NCBI RefSeq assembly: GCF_001044255.1
Contig: NZ_JYNX01000039.1
Span: 1 to 60,685, forward strand
From: Mycolicibacterium chubuense
GTDB taxonomy: Bacteria; Actinomycetota; Actinomycetes; Mycobacteriales; Mycobacteriaceae
DNA: 60,685 nucleotides
Direction: 5' to 3'
Both the position numbers and the translations under genes were made by a program. Each line of letters starts with the position of its first letter. Position 1 is the stretch's first letter. Shown in pieces: positions 17,881 through 26,826 of this stretch. The notes under the pieces were generated by a model. That model did not search any database, was not told where the DNA came from, and worked only from the letters and a program-made list of their open reading frames with translations.

Positions 17881-18699
17881 GTGCTGTTGCTGAGCGAGCT
17901 GACCGGGACCGCCGTGCACGGGCCCGACGGTCGACCGGTGGGCCGCGTCCTCGACCTGACGGTCAGCCTCGCCGATCCGAGCCCGCTGCCGCTGATCGAC
18001 CGCGTGCTGATCCGGCCGTCACACCCGCCGGACCTGCTGGTGCCGTGGTCAGCGGTGTCGGCGGTGCAGCAGGGCGCGCTGTCGGTCGCCGCCGATCCGG
18101 CCGGCTACGCGATCGGATCGGTGTCCGCCGCCCTCGACGACGACGAGATCCTGCTGGGACGCGACGTCCTCGACACCCAGATCGTCGACATCGGCGAACA
18201 GCGACTGGCCCGGGTCGCCGACGTGGTGCTCGCCCGCACGCCGGACGGGCACGTGGAGGTCGTCGGCGCGGAGGTCGGGTTCGGCGCCGTGCTGCGACGA
18301 CTCGGCCTGCGCCGGCTGGCCGCCCGCGCCGGTCCGGACGCCGTCGCCTGGAGCGATCTGCACCTGACCTCCGAACGCGGCCACGCGGTGCAACTCGCAA
18401 CCCCGCGGTCGGCGGTGCACCACCTCGACGCCCGCGCCCTCGCCACACTGGTGAGCCGGCTGGACACCGATGCGGCCACCGAGGTGCTCACGGCGCGGGA
18501 TCCGTCCGCGGCCGCCGAGGTGGTCCGCGTCGGCCCCGCGGCCGTCGGCGAGCGCGTGCTGCGGGCGCTGCCCGACACCACGGCCGCGCAGATCGTCGCC
18601 GCCATGCCCGCCGAGCACGCCCGCCACTGGCGCCGCCGGCTCGCCCGCCCCCGCGCCCGGCGGTTCCTGCGCTCGCACGTCTGGCCGCGCCGCGCGTGA
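17881..18699 (+). CDS. PRC-barrel plus MgtE-N-like protein, partner of the metal transporter
   Basis: A 272-residue soluble protein. Residues about 3-55 and 98-140 look like PRC-barrel strands (GTAVHGPDGRPVGRVLDLTV, and DTQIVDIGEQRLARVADVVL). The C-terminal 180-265 is a helical MgtE N-domain pattern (LATLVSRLDTDAATEVL, LPDTTAAQIVAAMPAEHA). MgtE N-domains sense Mg2+ in channel proteins, but there is no pore here. GTG at 17881 is the first sensible start after the CGNR stop; a TTG six bases later is possible. The stop overlaps the transporter start as GTGA, so the two are almost certainly a functional pair. Confidence 0.75.
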   Translation: MLLLSELTGTAVHGPDGRPVGRVLDLTVSLADPSPLPLIDRVLIRPSHPPDLLVPWSAVSAVQQGALSVAADPAGYAIGSVSAALDDDEILLGRDVLDTQIVDIGEQRLARVADVVLARTPDGHVEVVGAEVGFGAVLRRLGLRRLAARAGPDAVAWSDLHLTSERGHAVQLATPRSAVHHLDARALATLVSRLDTDAATEVLTARDPSAAAEVVRVGPAAVGERVLRALPDTTAAQIVAAMPAEHARHWRRRLARPRARRFLRSHVWPRRA

Positions 18700-19928
18700 C
18701 CCGACGCAGAGGTCTGGCCCTCGGCGGGCTGATGGCCGTCGTCGGCCCGGGGCTGCTCGCCGGGCTGTCCGACGACGACCCGGCCGGCATCACCACGTAC
18801 TCGGTGCTCGGCGCCGACCACGGCTATCAGCTGCTGTGGGTACTGCTGCTGTCGACCGTCGCGCTGGTGATGTTCCACGGGCTGGCGGCCCGGATGGGCG
18901 TGGTCACCGGCCAGGGCCTGATCGGCCTGGTGCGTCAGCGCTACGGCGTGCGGGTGGGCGGCACGGTGCTGATCGCCCTGGTGATCGCCAACATCGGCAC
19001 CACGTGTGCCGAATTCGCCGGTATCGCAGCCGGTTTCGAACTGTTCGGGATCAGCCGCTACATCAGCGTGCCCGCCACCGCGGTGATCGTGTCGATGCTG
19101 GTGCTGCGCGGCAGTTTTCACCGCGTCGAGCACGTGCTGCTGGCGTTGTCGACGGTGTTCCTCGCCTACATCGCCTCGGGCGTGCTGGCCCGGCCGGACT
19201 GGGGCGCCGCCGCGAAGGGTCTGGTGGTGCCGAGCATGCCGATGAACGGCGCGACGATCGCGATCGTGACCGCGACCGTCGGGACGACGCTGGCGCCCTG
19301 GGGGTTGTCGTTCATCCAGTCCTATGCGGTCGACAAGAAGCTGCGCACCGAGGATCTGGCGCTCGAGCGCATCGACGTGGTGACCGGGGCGGTGCTCACC
19401 GGCGTGATCGGGTTCTTCGTCGTGGTGGCGTGCGCCGCGACGCTGCACCGCGAGGGCCGCTCGATCACCGATGCCGCCGACGCCGCGGTCGCGCTGCAGC
19501 CGCTGGCCGGCGACACCGCGGCCACGCTGTTCGCCGTCGGCCTGATCTGCGCGGCGCTGCTGGCCGCCTCCGTGCTGCCGCTCTCGACGGCCTACTCGGT
19601 GTGCGAATACGCCGGCGTCGAAGCGGCGCTGGACGATCCGATCAGTGAGGCGCGCACGTTCTACGTCTCCTTCGGTCTGGTGACCGCGCTGGGCGCAGTC
19701 GCCGTGCTCATCCCCGGCGCGCCGCTGGTGACGATCCTGGTGGGCACGCAGGTGCTCAACGCCGTGCTGTTGATCCCTCTGCTGATCGCGATGATCGGCA
19801 CCGGCCGCGATCGAGACCTGATGGGCGAGTTCACAATCGGCCGCGCAGCCACCATCGCCTATGGCATCACGACGGCGGTGGTGCTGGTCTGTGTGGCGGT
19901 ACTGGCGGTCGTCACATTCGCGGGATGA
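18696..19928 (+). CDS. NRAMP-family transporter, Mg2+-type (NRMT-like) motif set
   Basis: A 410-residue protein with about eleven hydrophobic helices. The helix-1 motif is SDDDPAGITTY instead of the DPGN of Mn/Fe transporters, and the helix-6 motif is TTLAPWGLSFIQS instead of MPHN, so the soft metal-binding Met is replaced by Ala. From the literature on NRAMP-related magnesium transporters, loss of that Met goes with Mg2+ transport. The pairing with an MgtE-N-like protein agrees. The start is fixed by the four-base overlap with that gene. Substrate is inferred, not shown. Confidence 0.82.
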   Translation: MTRRRGLALGGLMAVVGPGLLAGLSDDDPAGITTYSVLGADHGYQLLWVLLLSTVALVMFHGLAARMGVVTGQGLIGLVRQRYGVRVGGTVLIALVIANIGTTCAEFAGIAAGFELFGISRYISVPATAVIVSMLVLRGSFHRVEHVLLALSTVFLAYIASGVLARPDWGAAAKGLVVPSMPMNGATIAIVTATVGTTLAPWGLSFIQSYAVDKKLRTEDLALERIDVVTGAVLTGVIGFFVVVACAATLHREGRSITDAADAAVALQPLAGDTAATLFAVGLICAALLAASVLPLSTAYSVCEYAGVEAALDDPISEARTFYVSFGLVTALGAVAVLIPGAPLVTILVGTQVLNAVLLIPLLIAMIGTGRDRDLMGEFTIGRAATIAYGITTAVVLVCVAVLAVVTFAG

Positions 19929-19982
19929 GCGTGCGCGAAATCGCGGGTTGGCCCGGCGTGTCGCCCGCAGACCCGCACGCTC
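19927..19982. terminator. Inverted repeat after the transporter
   Basis: GAGCGTGCG (19927-19935) pairs with CGCACGCTC (19974-19982); inner CGCGGGT/ACCCGC offers an alternative pairing. It starts inside the transporter stop codon and lies before the facing glycosyltransferase stop at 20022. There is no T-run. Confidence 0.45.
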
Positions 19983-20021
19983 GCGGGGAAGGTGAGGTGC
20001 CCCCAGCTCGCCGAAGGAAGG

Positions 20022-21245
20022 TCAGGCGAGGTGGGACACCACGATGTCGGCACCGCGGCGCACGCCGCCTGTGGCGGCGAAGCCGGCGGCGACAGCCTGC
20101 GCACCGGCCGTCATCGTCATCGCAGCGCCGATCGCCTTCCGCAGTCGCGGGACGCTGAGGCGGCGGGCCGGCAGCCGGGTCCCGCACCGCGCCACCTGCA
20201 CCCTGCGCGCCACCTCGAACTGATCACGGCCAAAAGGCACGGCGCAGACCGGGATCCCCCGACCCAGCGCCTTCTGCGTGACGCCCATACCGCCGTGGGT
20301 GACCACGCACACCGCACGGTCGAGCACCGCGGAGTGGGGTACGAACCGCGCCAGCGTGACCCCGCGCCGGGTCCGCACCGCGTCGGTGTCGCCGGCCGGG
20401 CTGGTCGCGACCACGTGCACCGGCCGGCCGTCGAGTGCGTCGATGGTGGCGCGGATCAGTGCCTCGTCTGCCTGGTGCACCGACGACGTCGTCACCAGCA
20501 CCACCGGCTGATCGATGTCGTCGAGCCAGGACGGCGGCCGCTGCAGCGACGGATCGAAGGACGCCGGGCCGATCATCGACACCGAGGCGCCCCAGTTGGT
20601 GTGCTCGTACTCGAACGGCTTGCCGGTGGCCACCAGCAGGCCGGGCGCCCGGCGCAACAGGTCGTCTGCCGAGCGCACCGGCGCCAGCCCCAGAGCCTCG
20701 CGGACCGGACGCATGCCCCGGGCGAGCGGCCGGTCCAACAGCGGCCCGGTGACCAGCCCGATGCCCCAGTCCCGCACCCGGCCCACCGGGCCCCGCATCG
20801 GCGCCGCGCCCGCGCCGAACGGCGGCGACCCCGGCGATCGCAGATACGGGACGAACGGGGACAGCACCACCCACGGCCGCGTCTGCGCCTCGGCCGCCGC
20901 CATCGCGCCCCAGCAATTCGCGTCGAGAACCATCACATCAGGCTCGACGTCACGCACCGCCGCCTGGAAATCCCCCACCTCCAGCACAGCGCGCCGGGTC
21001 AGCACCTCGACGGTGCTGGCGACCGACCGCATCATCGAATCGGTGAACGGGTCGATGCTCTGCAGCGCCTCGATCCCCGGATGCACCGGCGCGGCGGTGA
21101 ACCCCAGCTCGCCGGCCAGGTCGACGCCCGCGGCCAGCGTCCGGAGGTGCACCTGGTGCCCGCGGGACGCCAACTCCGTCAGCAGGGCACAGAACGGGAA
21201 CAGGTGCCCCAGGGCGGGCGAGGTGTAGGCCAGTACTACCGCCAC
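20022..21245 (-). CDS. GT1-family glycosyltransferase (UGT/MGT type)
   Basis: A 407-residue GT-B fold enzyme using nucleotide sugars on a hydrophobic acceptor. The N-terminal acceptor half opens LAYTSPALGHLFPFCALL, with the catalytic-type His of this family. The C-terminal donor half has VVTHGGMGVTQKALGRGIPV and the FGRDQFEVARRV segment that corresponds to the DQ of the UGT signature. It diverges from idi and adjoins the carotenoid genes, so a carotenoid or other isoprenoid acceptor is a reasonable guess. ATG at 21245. Confidence 0.8.
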   Translation of the reverse strand: MAVVLAYTSPALGHLFPFCALLTELASRGHQVHLRTLAAGVDLAGELGFTAAPVHPGIEALQSIDPFTDSMMRSVASTVEVLTRRAVLEVGDFQAAVRDVEPDVMVLDANCWGAMAAAEAQTRPWVVLSPFVPYLRSPGSPPFGAGAAPMRGPVGRVRDWGIGLVTGPLLDRPLARGMRPVREALGLAPVRSADDLLRRAPGLLVATGKPFEYEHTNWGASVSMIGPASFDPSLQRPPSWLDDIDQPVVLVTTSSVHQADEALIRATIDALDGRPVHVVATSPAGDTDAVRTRRGVTLARFVPHSAVLDRAVCVVTHGGMGVTQKALGRGIPVCAVPFGRDQFEVARRVQVARCGTRLPARRLSVPRLRKAIGAAMTMTAGAQAVAAGFAATGGVRRGADIVVSHLA

Positions 21246-21277
21246 GGCGCACCGATCCGCGCCGGGTGCGGCGCCGA

Positions 21278-21832
21278 ATGCCTGTCATGGCGTCTGCGAA
21301 CACCGCTGAACTGGTCGTCCTGGTCGACGAGGAAGGCCGACCCATCGGCTCGGCCGACAAGATCGGGGTCCACCACGAGTCCACGCCGCTCCACCTGGCG
21401 TTCTCCTGCTACCTGTTCGACCAGGCAGGCAACGTGCTGCTGACCCGGCGGGCCCTGCACAAACGCACGTTCCCCGGCATCTGGACGAACTCCTGCTGCG
21501 GCCATCCCGCGCCGGACGAGTCGATGCCCGACGCGGTGCAGCGCCGCGTGCGCGAGGAACTCGGGGTCGGCATCGCCGACCTGGAGTGCGTGCTGCCCGA
21601 TTTCCGCTACTACGCGGTGGCCGCCGACGGCGTGGTGGAGAACGAACTGTGCCCGGTGTATCGCGGCCGCGTCGAAGGTCCGGTGCGCGCCGACCCGGCC
21701 GAGGTCATGGACTACGAGTGGGTGCCGTGGGAGCAGGCCTGCAGCGCGGCCCGCCTGCCGTGGGCGATCAGCCCCTGGGCGGTCGAACAGATCCCGCTGC
21801 TCGAGGCGGCCGGCGTCGGACAACGCACCTAG
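21278..21832 (+). CDS. idi: Isopentenyl-diphosphate delta-isomerase (type I)
   Basis: About 184 residues. A Nudix-fold enzyme interconverting IPP and DMAPP, the starter for carotenoid synthesis. It has TPLHLAFSCYLFD, the catalytic Cys in TNSCCGHP, the Nudix-like RRVREELGV helix and the catalytic Glu in GVVENELCPVYRG. ATG at 21278 or 21287 are both possible; neither has a clear ribosome site. It is the only plus-strand gene of the island and overlaps the Rieske gene stop to stop through a shared CTAG. Confidence 0.93.
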   Translation: MPVMASANTAELVVLVDEEGRPIGSADKIGVHHESTPLHLAFSCYLFDQAGNVLLTRRALHKRTFPGIWTNSCCGHPAPDESMPDAVQRRVREELGVGIADLECVLPDFRYYAVAADGVVENELCPVYRGRVEGPVRADPAEVMDYEWVPWEQACSAARLPWAISPWAVEQIPLLEAAGVGQRT

Positions 21833-22839
21833 TTCCTCAGCTCGAAGAGCCGCTCGGCGTAGGCCAGGTCGTCGCGCCACAGCTTGGTGGCAGCGCGTCG
21901 CATCAACGGCCGGATCAGCGGTGCGGCCACCAGCCCCTTGCCGAAGTGGGTGCGGTCGGAGTGGGCGATCACCGCTTCGACGACCGCGGTCCTGGGCCGG
22001 CCGTCGGGTCCGGGGCCGAGCGGGGTGGCGTGGGTCTCCACCACACTGCCCTGGCCCTCACCCTCGATGATGCGCATCGACACGGTGCGCGGACCCGGTG
22101 TGGTGAACTCCGCGATCACCGGGACGCCGAGGCGGCCGATGCGGAACGTGACGTCGACGACGAAGCGGTCCAGCGCGTCGGGCAGGTCGTCGTCGGCGGG
22201 CGGGGCGCTGAGCACCTTGAGCTGCGTGAACGAGTACGGATGGAACCAGGCGCCGTGCCACGGGTCCAGCCGGTTGGAGACCACATCGGCCGGTTCGCAC
22301 ACGCCCTCGAGCCGGGTGACAGCCGAGATCGCGGGTTCACCGGGGCGCGGCATCGGCGGGGGTGCGTCGGCGGCGGCGACGCCGGCGGGATCGGCGTGCT
22401 CGTCGAGGCGCACCCAGCACAGCACCCCGTCGTCGTGCGCCGGATACGGCTTCCACGTCCCGTGCCTGCGGTCGGCCAGCCGCAGACCGTGCCACGGGCA
22501 CACCAGGGTTCCGCACTCCACCGGAGCCGTCGCCAGATCGGCGCCCAGGTGCGGGCAGGCCCGCGGGGCGACCAGCAGTCCGCCGTCGGCGCCCCGCCAC
22601 GCCACCAGCTCCCGTCCGGCCACCGTGGTGCCCAGCGCCGAGTCGCTGACCGACGAGCTCGCGGCGAACGCGAACCAGTTGCCGCCCGGTTTGCGCTGCG
22701 CGCGCCGCAGCGCCGCGGAGATCAACGCGGGATTGGCGTCGGCGTAGGTCGGTGTCTGCGCAGCCCAGTCGATCGCCGGCAGCACCTCGAACGGCCACGC
22801 CGCGGCCAGCCTGCCGCGCCACCCCGTCTGCTCGCTCAC
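21829..22839 (-). CDS. Rieske [2Fe-2S] protein of the carotenoid cluster
   Basis: A 336-residue protein with a Rieske domain in the middle (about 95-150): CPHLGADLATAPVE then LVCPWHGLRL, giving the Cys-His and Cys-His ligand pairs. The C-terminal half (about 190-330) resembles the catalytic or DUF5914 part of Rieske oxygenase-like proteins (VVSNRLDPWHGAWFHPYSFT), but I cannot point to a clear mononuclear iron triad. GTG at 22839 overlaps the crtU-like stop by four bases, so it is coupled and probably acts with that enzyme in late carotenoid modification. Confidence 0.82.
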   Translation of the reverse strand: MSEQTGWRGRLAAAWPFEVLPAIDWAAQTPTYADANPALISAALRRAQRKPGGNWFAFAASSSVSDSALGTTVAGRELVAWRGADGGLLVAPRACPHLGADLATAPVECGTLVCPWHGLRLADRRHGTWKPYPAHDDGVLCWVRLDEHADPAGVAAADAPPPMPRPGEPAISAVTRLEGVCEPADVVSNRLDPWHGAWFHPYSFTQLKVLSAPPADDDLPDALDRFVVDVTFRIGRLGVPVIAEFTTPGPRTVSMRIIEGEGQGSVVETHATPLGPGPDGRPRTAVVEAVIAHSDRTHFGKGLVAAPLIRPLMRRAATKLWRDDLAYAERLFELRN

Positions 22840-24359
22840 CGGCCCGCACCTCCGCCCGTCGTCGCCAGGCGCCGCAGCAGCGCCGAGCGTCCCTGGTTGG
22901 GCACCGTGTGCAGCGGATGCCCGGCCAGCCCGAAGCGGCCCAGCAGCTCGTTGGCCGCGGCCCACCCCGTCGTCGCGGCGCGTTCCATCAGCGCGACGGG
23001 CAGATCGATGCGAATTCCGTCACCCGCCAACATGATTCGCGGATCCGGCGTGCGGACGGTGGGACGGTCGGCGAAGTCGCCAGGCGCGAACCGCGGGCAG
23101 TCGCCGCGATGCAGCAGCCGCTCGTCGACGATGGAGGCATCCATCGTTTCAGGGTAGAGATCGTGCATGCGTGCGATCAGCCCGTCCCGGACCGTGTCGA
23201 GCGGGTCGGTCACCGAGTAGGCGTGCAGTTCGACGACCGAGCCGCCCGTGCGGGCCGCCCACTGCGCCGCCTCCCGTTCATACCGTTCCACCACACTGAC
23301 ATTGTCCAGCGGCTCCCGCCCGCCCGTCCCGACGAACGCGGCTCGGTCTGCCCGCACGGGGCGGTCCAGCCACAGCCGCAGCACCACGAACGGCGGCGCG
23401 GTGCCCATCCCGGCGACCCGGCCGCGCCATGGGGCGTTCCCCAGCCAGGGCGAGGCCGCCACGACGCGCCGCAGCCCGGCGACGTCGGTCGCCAGCACCA
23501 CGCCGTCGGCGGGCAGCCGGTCCGTCGCCGTCGTCACCGCCAGCCCGCCGTCGTCGGCGAGTGCGTCCACCGCCGCGCCGGTGTGGAAGGTGACCCCGCG
23601 GCCCTGGAGGTAGTCGCGCAGCGGATCCCACAGCGCCACATCGAAATTGGCGTTCGCCACGTCGAAGATGAGGCCCTCGCTGGAACCGAGGAAATAGATG
23701 TGGAACATCGTGACGAGCTCACCGGCCGACAGCGCCTCGGGCCGGGCGAAGAAGCTGCGCGCGAACACCTCGAACGCCAGGTGTCGCGCGGCGTCGGGGA
23801 AGTTGATGTCACGCAGGAACCTCGCGGCGTCACGGTCGTCGAGCAGCCGGTAGGTGTCCGGCACCGACACCGTCGCCAGCGGCGCCGCCGCCTTCGCGTC
23901 GAGACGGATCAGGTCGCGCAGCCGGAAGGTGGGACTGCGCAGCGCGAACGCCAGCGCGTTCAGCGGCGGCGTCTGGGGCAGCCCGCGGAACGTGTCCTTG
24001 CGCCCGGCGCCGTCGATCAGCGGGTAGTCCTCGACCGGCGTCAGCGCAGCCAGGGCGGGATCCGCGCGCCGCAGCAGCGCGCGCAGGTTGTAGTACTGCC
24101 GGAAGAAGGCGTGGAAGCCGCGGTTCATCCCGGTCTGTGAGCCGTCGGACAGCGTTTCGGTCCAGCCGCCCACCCGGCCGCCCAGATAGTCGCACTGCTC
24201 GACGACGTCGACGGCGACGCCGCGTTCGGCCAAGCCGGTGGCGGCGGCCAGGCCGGCGATACCGGCTCCGACCACGACGACGCGCGGCCGTTCACCGTGC
24301 CCGTTGACCGCGCTGCGCCCCGGATGCCCGGGCCACGTCTGACGGCGCGGATCGGTCAT
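22836..24359 (-). CDS. crtU: CrtU-like carotenoid desaturase/methyl-shift oxidoreductase
   Basis: A 507-residue FAD enzyme of the carotene desaturase superfamily. The dinucleotide fold VVVVGAGIAGLAAATGLAE is near residue 26, and the block GMNRGFHAFFRQYYNLRALL near residue 85 is the pattern I associate with isorenieratene synthase (CrtU/CruE), which turns beta rings into aromatic rings. The C-terminal FAD strand is IMLAGDGIRIDLPVALMERA. ATG at 24359 lies 14 bases after crtB; longer frames are shadows. Function depends on a cyclised substrate, yet no cyclase is in the window, so the exact reaction stays open. Confidence 0.75.
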   Translation of the reverse strand: MTDPRRQTWPGHPGRSAVNGHGERPRVVVVGAGIAGLAAATGLAERGVAVDVVEQCDYLGGRVGGWTETLSDGSQTGMNRGFHAFFRQYYNLRALLRRADPALAALTPVEDYPLIDGAGRKDTFRGLPQTPPLNALAFALRSPTFRLRDLIRLDAKAAAPLATVSVPDTYRLLDDRDAARFLRDINFPDAARHLAFEVFARSFFARPEALSAGELVTMFHIYFLGSSEGLIFDVANANFDVALWDPLRDYLQGRGVTFHTGAAVDALADDGGLAVTTATDRLPADGVVLATDVAGLRRVVAASPWLGNAPWRGRVAGMGTAPPFVVLRLWLDRPVRADRAAFVGTGGREPLDNVSVVERYEREAAQWAARTGGSVVELHAYSVTDPLDTVRDGLIARMHDLYPETMDASIVDERLLHRGDCPRFAPGDFADRPTVRTPDPRIMLAGDGIRIDLPVALMERAATTGWAAANELLGRFGLAGHPLHTVPNQGRSALLRRLATTGGGAGR

Positions 24360-24373
24360 GCGTGGACCACCCG

Positions 24374-25321
24374 TCACACGCTCCCGTGGCGGATCCGCGC
24401 CGCCCAAGACTTGCCGAGCCCGGCGGCCGCGACCACCGCGCGGCGGGGCTTGCCGACGGTGGCGCGCCGGCCGAAGATCTCGAAGTCCACGGCCTCGATG
24501 CGATCGAGGATCTCCGAGTACAGCGTCGAGGCGGCCGCGACGCACGGCCGCGACGCCGGCGCCAGCATCCCGATGCCGGGCTTGGCCTTCTCGTAGACCT
24601 CGCGGGTGCGCGCGTGCTGCTCGGCCAGCGCGGCCCGCACCCGCTGATCGGTGCGGCGGTTGGCCTGGCACCAGCGCAGCAGCTCCCGGTCCACGCCGTG
24701 GGCGGCGAGCTCATCGGCGGGCAGGTACACCCGGCCGCGATGCAGATCCTCGTCGACGTCACGGATGAAGTTGGTGAGCTGGAACGCCGTGCCCAGCGCC
24801 GCCGCGTACGGGGCGGCCTGCTCGCGCGGGACGACGGTGCCCAGCACCGGCAGCATCTGCAGCCCGATGACCTCGGCCGACCCGTACATGTACTTCTCCA
24901 GCGTGGCCCGGTCGGGGTAGTCGGTCACCGTCAGATCCATCCGCATCGACGCGAGGAAGTCGTCGAACAGATCCCAGCCGATGTCGTACTTGCGCGCGGT
25001 GTGCACCACGGCGGTCAGCACCGGATCGTCCCCGCAGGGCTGCTTCTCGACCAGCGCGTTGAACAGCCGGGTGGACAGCTGCTGCAGTTGGTCGGCGCGC
25101 TGGTCGACGGTGCGCGGGTCGTCGAGGTCGTCGAGGATGTCGTCGGCGAAGCGGGCGAAGCCGTACAGCGCGTGCACGGCGGGCCGCTGCCGCGGCGCCA
25201 GCAGCCGGGTGGCGAGGAAGAACGTCTTGCCGTAACGGGCGTTCAGCGCGCGGCACTGCCGGTAGGCCTCCCGCAGCGACGGGTCCCGGACACCGGCGGC
25301 GTCGAGCTCGGTATGGATCAT
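24374..25321 (-). CDS. crtB: Phytoene synthase
   Basis: A 315-residue enzyme joining two geranylgeranyl diphosphates head to head. Both aspartate motifs are present: DDILD (60-64) and DVDED (188-192). Also seen are RYGKTFFLATRLL near the start and the family segment GRVYLPADEL after the second motif. The ATG overlaps the crtI stop as ATGA. It is the middle gene of the minus-strand crt operon. Confidence 0.95.
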   Translation of the reverse strand: MIHTELDAAGVRDPSLREAYRQCRALNARYGKTFFLATRLLAPRQRPAVHALYGFARFADDILDDLDDPRTVDQRADQLQQLSTRLFNALVEKQPCGDDPVLTAVVHTARKYDIGWDLFDDFLASMRMDLTVTDYPDRATLEKYMYGSAEVIGLQMLPVLGTVVPREQAAPYAAALGTAFQLTNFIRDVDEDLHRGRVYLPADELAAHGVDRELLRWCQANRRTDQRVRAALAEQHARTREVYEKAKPGIGMLAPASRPCVAAASTLYSEILDRIEAVDFEIFGRRATVGKPRRAVVAAAGLGKSWAARIRHGSV

Positions 25322-26826
25322 GAGCGGTTGACCTCCGAGGTGGGCTGGCTGGCGTGCACCCCGGTGATGCGGTCCGCGGCGAGCCGCCCGGACAGGATCG
25401 CGGTCGGCACGCCGACACCGGGGACGGTCGAGGAGCCCGCGAGCACGACGTTGTCGACCCCGCGGACGGTGTTGGCCGGCCGGAACGGGCCGGTCTGGGA
25501 GAACGTGTGCGCCAGCGCGAACGGACTGCCCGCCGCCATGCCCTGCCGAGCCCAGTCGGCGGGGGTCACGACGTGCAGCACCTCCGCGTCCTCCCCGACA
25601 CCCGGCGCGCGTTTGCGCACGTCATCGAGCATCTGCTGGACGTAGGCCGGGCCGGCGGTGTCCCAGTCGACCACCCCGACGTCGGTGTTGGGCGCGGGTG
25701 CGAGCACGTAGAGCAGGTCGCGTCCGGCCGGCGCCAGCGACGGGTCGCTTGCGGTGGGGCGGGTCACCAGCAGCGAGGGGTCCCGCATGGTGCGGCCGTC
25801 GTCGATGATGTCGCGGAACGTCTGATGCCAGGCGTCGCCGAACAGGATCGTGTGGTGGCCGGCGGCCTCACCGACCGCTTCGCAGCCGACGTGCGCCACC
25901 ACCGCCGACGGCGCCGCCCGCAGCTTCAGCGGCCGGCGCGGGGTCCGGCGCACCAGGCGGTACGTGTCGGGCAGTTCGGTGGTCAGCACGACGGCGTCGG
26001 CGGGCACCCGCCCACCGTCGGCGGTGCGCACCCCGGTGACCCGGGAGCCGCTGAACTCCAGCTCGGAAACCGTTGCGTTATAGATGAATTCGACGCCGGC
26101 ATCGGCGGCCGAGGCCGCCATCGCGTCGGGCATCGCCCGCACACCGCCCTGGGGGAAGTACACGCCGGCGACGGTGTCCATGTACGCGATCACCGCGTAG
26201 GCGGCCAGTGCGCTCTGCGGCGGCACGCCGGCGTAGAGCGCCTGGAACGTGAACACCCGCAGCAGCCGCTCGTCGGTGATGTAGCGGCGCACCATGCGCT
26301 CCCAGCCACGGAACCCGCCGAGCGCGGCGAGCCGGGCCAGCTGCGGGGTCACCAGCGACAGCGGCGAGTCGAAGTTCGCGCCGATGAACCCGTCGAACTC
26401 GGTGAGGTACAGCTTGGTCAGCCATTCGCGCAGCCGCAGGTAGCCGTCGGCCTGGTCCCGGCCGGCGAAGCGCTCCACCTCGGTGGCCATCGCGGCCGCG
26501 TCGGTGTGCACGACGACCGAGCTCCCGTCGGCGAAGCGGGCCTCGTAGGCAGGATCGACCCGTTCCAACGGCAGCCGCGCCGCCAGCGAGTCGCCGACGG
26601 CGGCGAACGCGTCGTCCATGATGTCGGGCATCGTCAGCACTGTGGGCCCGGTGTCGATCCGGTAGCCGCCGATGTCCTCGCGGCCGACCCGCCCGCCCGG
26701 GTGCGCGCCGCGCTCGAGGACGGTGACCTCGCGGCCGCGGCCGGCCAGGTGCAACGCTGCCGCGAGACCCGACAGACCCGCCCCGACGACGACGACCCGG
26801 TCCGTCCGCCCGGTGACGGTGCGCAT
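25318..26826 (-). CDS. crtI: Phytoene desaturase
   Basis: A 502-residue FAD enzyme taking phytoene to lycopene in bacterial CrtI fashion. It shows VVVVGAGLSGLAAAL at 11-25, GGYRIDTGPTVLTMPDIMDD near 52, FTFQALYAGVPPQSALAAYA near 185, and the C-terminal signature SSTVPGVGVPTAILSGRLAA. ATG at 26826 shares one base with the crtE stop; the open frame beyond is shadow. Confidence 0.95.
   Translation of the reverse strand: MRTVTGRTDRVVVVGAGLSGLAAALHLAGRGREVTVLERGAHPGGRVGREDIGGYRIDTGPTVLTMPDIMDDAFAAVGDSLAARLPLERVDPAYEARFADGSSVVVHTDAAAMATEVERFAGRDQADGYLRLREWLTKLYLTEFDGFIGANFDSPLSLVTPQLARLAALGGFRGWERMVRRYITDERLLRVFTFQALYAGVPPQSALAAYAVIAYMDTVAGVYFPQGGVRAMPDAMAASAADAGVEFIYNATVSELEFSGSRVTGVRTADGGRVPADAVVLTTELPDTYRLVRRTPRRPLKLRAAPSAVVAHVGCEAVGEAAGHHTILFGDAWHQTFRDIIDDGRTMRDPSLLVTRPTASDPSLAPAGRDLLYVLAPAPNTDVGVVDWDTAGPAYVQQMLDDVRKRAPGVGEDAEVLHVVTPADWARQGMAAGSPFALAHTFSQTGPFRPANTVRGVDNVVLAGSSTVPGVGVPTAILSGRLAADRITGVHASQPTSEVNRS

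Noticed and set aside
24360-24373. Possible place for small crtYc/crtYd cyclase genes between crtB and crtU
   Set aside because: The gap is only 14 bases; no 100-residue membrane proteins are encoded there or elsewhere in the island.
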